Positions 28,334 through 31,346 of a DNA stretch of 31,346 nucleotides are shown here, in pieces; the stretch's first letter is position 1, and every line of letters starts with the position of its first letter. Position numbers and translations under genes: made by a program. Source of the DNA: a virus; IMG/VR virus record IMGVR_UViG_3300024999_000283, positions 1 through 31,346 of that record; one strand, given 5' to 3'. The notes under the pieces are model-generated. The model ran no database searches, was not told where the DNA came from, and saw only the letters and a program-made list of their open reading frames with translations.

Positions 28334-30367
28334 ATGACTAAAAAAATTAATTACCTAGACAGTAGAAGTCAAGTAAGAAACAAGATAGGTATTTGGTTAG
28401 GATCAAACACACACCAAGCAGTTCTACATACCATTAAAGAATTAACAGCAAATTCTGGTGATTTATTAATGGAAGGAGTCGGCACTCAAATAATATGGAC
28501 TTTGTATGATGAAAAAACTGTGGAGATTTATGATAATGGAAGTGGTTTGCCAATTGAAGGTGAAACAATTATCACAAAAAAAGATTCAAAAGGGAATGAA
28601 ATTATTGAAACAAAATCAAATGTAGAATTATTACTATTAACTTTATTCGCAGGAACAAAGCATAATGGGTTAGATACTGGTGAAGAGAATACAGGAACTA
28701 ACGGTGTTTTCAATACCATACTAACATACTCATCTAAAGAAGTAGAGTACGAGATTGGAAGACCAGATGGGAATATATATTATTGTTCATTTGAAGAAGG
28801 ATTTATCAAAGAAGATTTACATATTATTGGTAAAACAGAAAAAACATATACTAAAATAAAATACACTTTATCTGATGAGATATTCGTAGATAATTATTTT
28901 AAATTTGAAGAAGTATGCGATATTTGTGAAAAACAATCTGCTTTAATCAATAAAAATATTACAGTTATTGATAAGATAAATAATTTAGAAAAAACATTTA
29001 CTTTTGAAAATGGTATTGAGGAATTATTAAATAAACTCATAAACATTGAAGAGAAAATATACGATAATATCATAATTAAAAACAATTCAGAACAAAGTAT
29101 TCGATATGACAACAAAGATTATACTGATAGAATTAACTTTCGTATGGTAATGAATTACATGAAAGAAGATTCTAATAATATTCAAATAGAATTCTTAAAT
29201 AGAAGTGAACTCGTTAATCATGGAACTATTCAAGAAGGTATCCATGATGGATTGAGAAAAAGTTTTAATGAATTTATAAAAAAGAAAGGACTCTATGTTA
29301 AAAATGAAAAAAACATTACAAAAGAAGATATTTTATGTGGATTAAACTATATAGTTGATTTTAAATCTCTTCATCCAAATATGTTTGCTAATCAAACTAA
29401 GTTATCGTCAATTATAGAATATTTTAAACAATTTATAATTGACTCTATTGTTAAATATTTTGAAATATTTTCTATTGAAAATCAAGAAATAATGAATTTA
29501 ATTGTGAATCAAATCCTCCTGAATAAAAGAGTTAGAGAGAAAGCAGAAGTAAACAGAAAAAATATAAAAAAAGAATTGGAAGAAAAAATCACTAATCAAT
29601 CCAATAGACCAGCAAAATTTGTACCATGTAGAAGTAAAAATTATTCAGAAATTAAACTTACATTAATTGAAGGAGATTCTAGTTTAAATAGTGTAAAGTT
29701 AGCTAGGGACGCTTATGATACTTGCATTTTCCCACTAAAGGGTAAGCCAATAAATCCCTTTAAAAGCAAGCTAGATGCTTTATTAAATAATGAAGAAATA
29801 CGATCAATCTTTAAAATATTAGGTTGTGGTATGGAATACAAAGGCAAAGCAATCAAAGGTGTTCCTAAATTCAATATTGATAATCTACAAGTTGATAGAA
29901 TACAAATTGCAACAGATTTTGATGATGACGGTTATCACATTCAAGTATTATTGATTGGTGTATTCTATATGTTATCACCTGAATTATTAAAACAAGGTAA
30001 AATCTATATTCTTTATACTCCATTGTATGTTATTAAAACAAAAAAACCTGTAGAATATAAAAATGAAACTACAGATACATTATTAACTTATAGCGAAATG
30101 GAAAGAAATGAGATTGTAAATAAATTGCATAATGAAGGCGTATCATTTAAAGAAACAAGGTTTAAAGGATTAGGAGGTTTACCTGTTTCTATCATGTCAA
30201 AAGCATTAAGTGATGAAGGAATGATTCTAAAACAAATAACTATGGATGATGTCGAAGAAAGCAAAAAATGGTTGGAATTATTTCTATCAGAAGAAAAGTT
30301 AAAAGATAGAAAAACTTATATTGAAACAAACGGTGATAAATACTTCGATTATTCGTTATTAAAATAA
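28334..30367 (+). CDS. type II topoisomerase ATPase subunit, GyrB/ParE-like, 677 aa
   Basis: GHKL ATPase motifs: IKELTANSGD (Asn-box region), YDNGSGLPI, and TGTNGVFNTI in place of the usual G-x-H-G-V-G lid. TOPRIM motifs near the C-terminus: LIEGDSSLNSVKLARD, PLKGKPINPFKS, DFDDDGYHIQVL (metal-binding DxD) and RFKGLGGLPV. Together with the next gene it should form an A2B2 enzyme that relaxes or decatenates replicating phage DNA. GAGGTGG lies about 12 nt before the ATG at 28334 (MTKKINYLDSR), preferred over the ATG at 28313, which lies before that site. At 677 residues it is near the usual ParE length. Confidence 0.85.
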   Translation: MTKKINYLDSRSQVRNKIGIWLGSNTHQAVLHTIKELTANSGDLLMEGVGTQIIWTLYDEKTVEIYDNGSGLPIEGETIITKKDSKGNEIIETKSNVELLLLTLFAGTKHNGLDTGEENTGTNGVFNTILTYSSKEVEYEIGRPDGNIYYCSFEEGFIKEDLHIIGKTEKTYTKIKYTLSDEIFVDNYFKFEEVCDICEKQSALINKNITVIDKINNLEKTFTFENGIEELLNKLINIEEKIYDNIIIKNNSEQSIRYDNKDYTDRINFRMVMNYMKEDSNNIQIEFLNRSELVNHGTIQEGIHDGLRKSFNEFIKKKGLYVKNEKNITKEDILCGLNYIVDFKSLHPNMFANQTKLSSIIEYFKQFIIDSIVKYFEIFSIENQEIMNLIVNQILLNKRVREKAEVNRKNIKKELEEKITNQSNRPAKFVPCRSKNYSEIKLTLIEGDSSLNSVKLARDAYDTCIFPLKGKPINPFKSKLDALLNNEEIRSIFKILGCGMEYKGKAIKGVPKFNIDNLQVDRIQIATDFDDDGYHIQVLLIGVFYMLSPELLKQGKIYILYTPLYVIKTKKPVEYKNETTDTLLTYSEMERNEIVNKLHNEGVSFKETRFKGLGGLPVSIMSKALSDEGMILKQITMDDVEESKKWLELFLSEEKLKDRKTYIETNGDKYFDYSLLK

Positions 30368-30378
30368 GGGGTGAGAAC

Positions 30379-31346
30379 TTGGCAAATATCACAAAAATTG
30401 AAGCAGGTTTACACACAAAAGAATCTTATATGCCTTATGCTATGAGTACAATATTGGATAGGGCTTTACCGGATGTTAGAGATGGAATGAAACCTATTCA
30501 CAGAAGGATTCTTTATTCTATGTATCATGCTGATATTATACATAATAAAGATAGAGCAAAAACTACTGAACCTATTGCAGAAACAATGAAAATACATCAT
30601 CGTGGAGACACTTCTATCCTAGAAGCACTTGCTTTAATGACTGAACAAAATGAATCCTTACTTCATCCTTATGTTGACGGAGAAGGAGCATTTGGCAAAG
30701 TTTATTCAAAGGATAGTCCATCAGCCCCAAGATATACATATTGTAGATTAAATAAATTCTCTGAAGAATATTTTAAAGATGTAAATAATGGAGTCATTCA
30801 ATTAATTGGCGAAGATAAAAAACATTTGCAACCGATAGTTTTGAGTTCTAGCTTCCCTAATATTCTCATTAAGAATAATTCTGGAATTGCTTGTGCAGAA
30901 GCATGTAATTTTCCAAGTTTTAATTTATCAGAAGTATGTGATACAACAATTGCATATATAAAAGATAAAGAAATTAATTTACTAGATACATTAAAATCTA
31001 TGGACTTCTCCACAGGTGGAGAATTGATTTATAATGAAAATGAATTAAATAAAATATATAATGTTGGTCAAGGTTCAATTTCATTAAGATCAAAATATTC
31101 CTATGACAAAGTTAATAATTGCATAGATGTTTATGAAATCCCATATAGCACAACTGTGGACACTATAATATCAAAAATAACTGAATTAACAAAAAGAGAT
31201 AGCAGTTTTAAGGATATTATAGATGTAAGGGATGAAACTGGATTTAACAAGAAAACAAACAGAGAAGAAATGAAAATTACTATTGATGTAAAAAAGAATA
31301 CTAATATTAATTTATTAATGAAAAAGCTTTTTAAGAAAACTCCATT
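30379..31346 (+). CDS. type II topoisomerase breakage subunit, GyrA/ParC-like, partial
   Basis: TTG start with AGGGGTGAG just upstream, 11 nt after the ATPase subunit stop. The N-terminal breakage-reunion domain is clear: YAMSTILDRALPDVRDGMKP, HRRILYSMY, HHRGDTSI, YVDGEGAFGKVYSKDSPSAP and the active-site RYTY with Tyr 119. Gly-Glu-Gly in YVDGEGAFG matches the DGxGNFG motif with variation. The gene runs off the right edge after 322 codons, so the C-terminal part is not visible. Operon with the ParE-like gene. Confidence 0.85.
   Translation, partial: MANITKIEAGLHTKESYMPYAMSTILDRALPDVRDGMKPIHRRILYSMYHADIIHNKDRAKTTEPIAETMKIHHRGDTSILEALALMTEQNESLLHPYVDGEGAFGKVYSKDSPSAPRYTYCRLNKFSEEYFKDVNNGVIQLIGEDKKHLQPIVLSSSFPNILIKNNSGIACAEACNFPSFNLSEVCDTTIAYIKDKEINLLDTLKSMDFSTGGELIYNENELNKIYNVGQGSISLRSKYSYDKVNNCIDVYEIPYSTTVDTIISKITELTKRDSSFKDIIDVRDETGFNKKTNREEMKITIDVKKNTNINLLMKKLFKKTP

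Overview
The window is a stretch of a large, strongly AT-rich bacteriophage genome whose host is most likely a low-GC Gram-positive bacterium (Bacillota). Evidence: nearly every gene has a strong GGAGG-type ribosome binding site; three promoters match the sigma-A consensus with exact 17-bp spacers; almost all genes lie on one strand with short gaps or ATGA overlaps; and replication, nucleotide metabolism, homing endonuclease and many tiny Cys-rich genes are interleaved. A class III (oxygen-sensitive) ribonucleotide reductase suggests that infection happens, at least partly, under anoxic conditions.

Layout. (1) 1-4.7 kb: the end of an SPFH/Band 7 protein gene, then small genes mostly of unknown function, including a PD-(D/E)XK-like protein that seems to have lost half of its active site, and promoter P1 (1956). 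(2) 4.7-17.0 kb: replication and recombination module read from promoter P2 (4734): SSB-like protein with an acidic tail, RecA/Sak4-like ATPase, small Zn-finger protein, DnaB-like helicase, TOPRIM primase, RecJ-like DHH exonuclease, a free-standing LAGLIDADG homing endonuclease, DnaE-type polymerase and an ERCC4-type nuclease. (3) 17.0-22.7 kb: promoter P3 (17034), small genes, then deoxynucleotide supply: glutaredoxin-like NrdH, NrdD, NrdG, an HNH-AP2 homing endonuclease, dUTPase and dCMP deaminase. (4) 22.7-26.9 kb: an accessory run of tiny genes, a MazG-like pyrophosphohydrolase, long hairpins, a broken gene and one candidate opposite-strand membrane ORF. (5) 26.9 kb to the end: an EDxHD/Vsr-like homing endonuclease followed by both subunits of a phage type II topoisomerase; the second runs off the window.

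The genes fit a largely self-sufficient replisome (loader-like protein, helicase, primase, polymerase, ssDNA-binding protein, topoisomerase) supplied by its own dNTP pathway, with nucleases for recombination and three different homing endonuclease classes placed beside replication or nucleotide genes.

The most unusual signal is translational. At least six genes have a good ribosome binding site and a clear reading frame but no in-frame ATG, GTG or TTG between the preceding stop and the conserved body of the protein. At the correct spacing each has ATA, ATC or ATT instead (3726, 16485, 17429, 17827, 20943, 25631). The helicase gene (near 7949) is a likely seventh. They include an ERCC4 nuclease and an HNH endonuclease, so they are unlikely to be spurious ORFs. 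A second recurring signal is a set of long, nearly perfect inverted repeats (14-18 bp arms) confined to 17-26.5 kb, one of them inside nrdG. No CRISPR array, tRNA gene or insertion sequence was seen.
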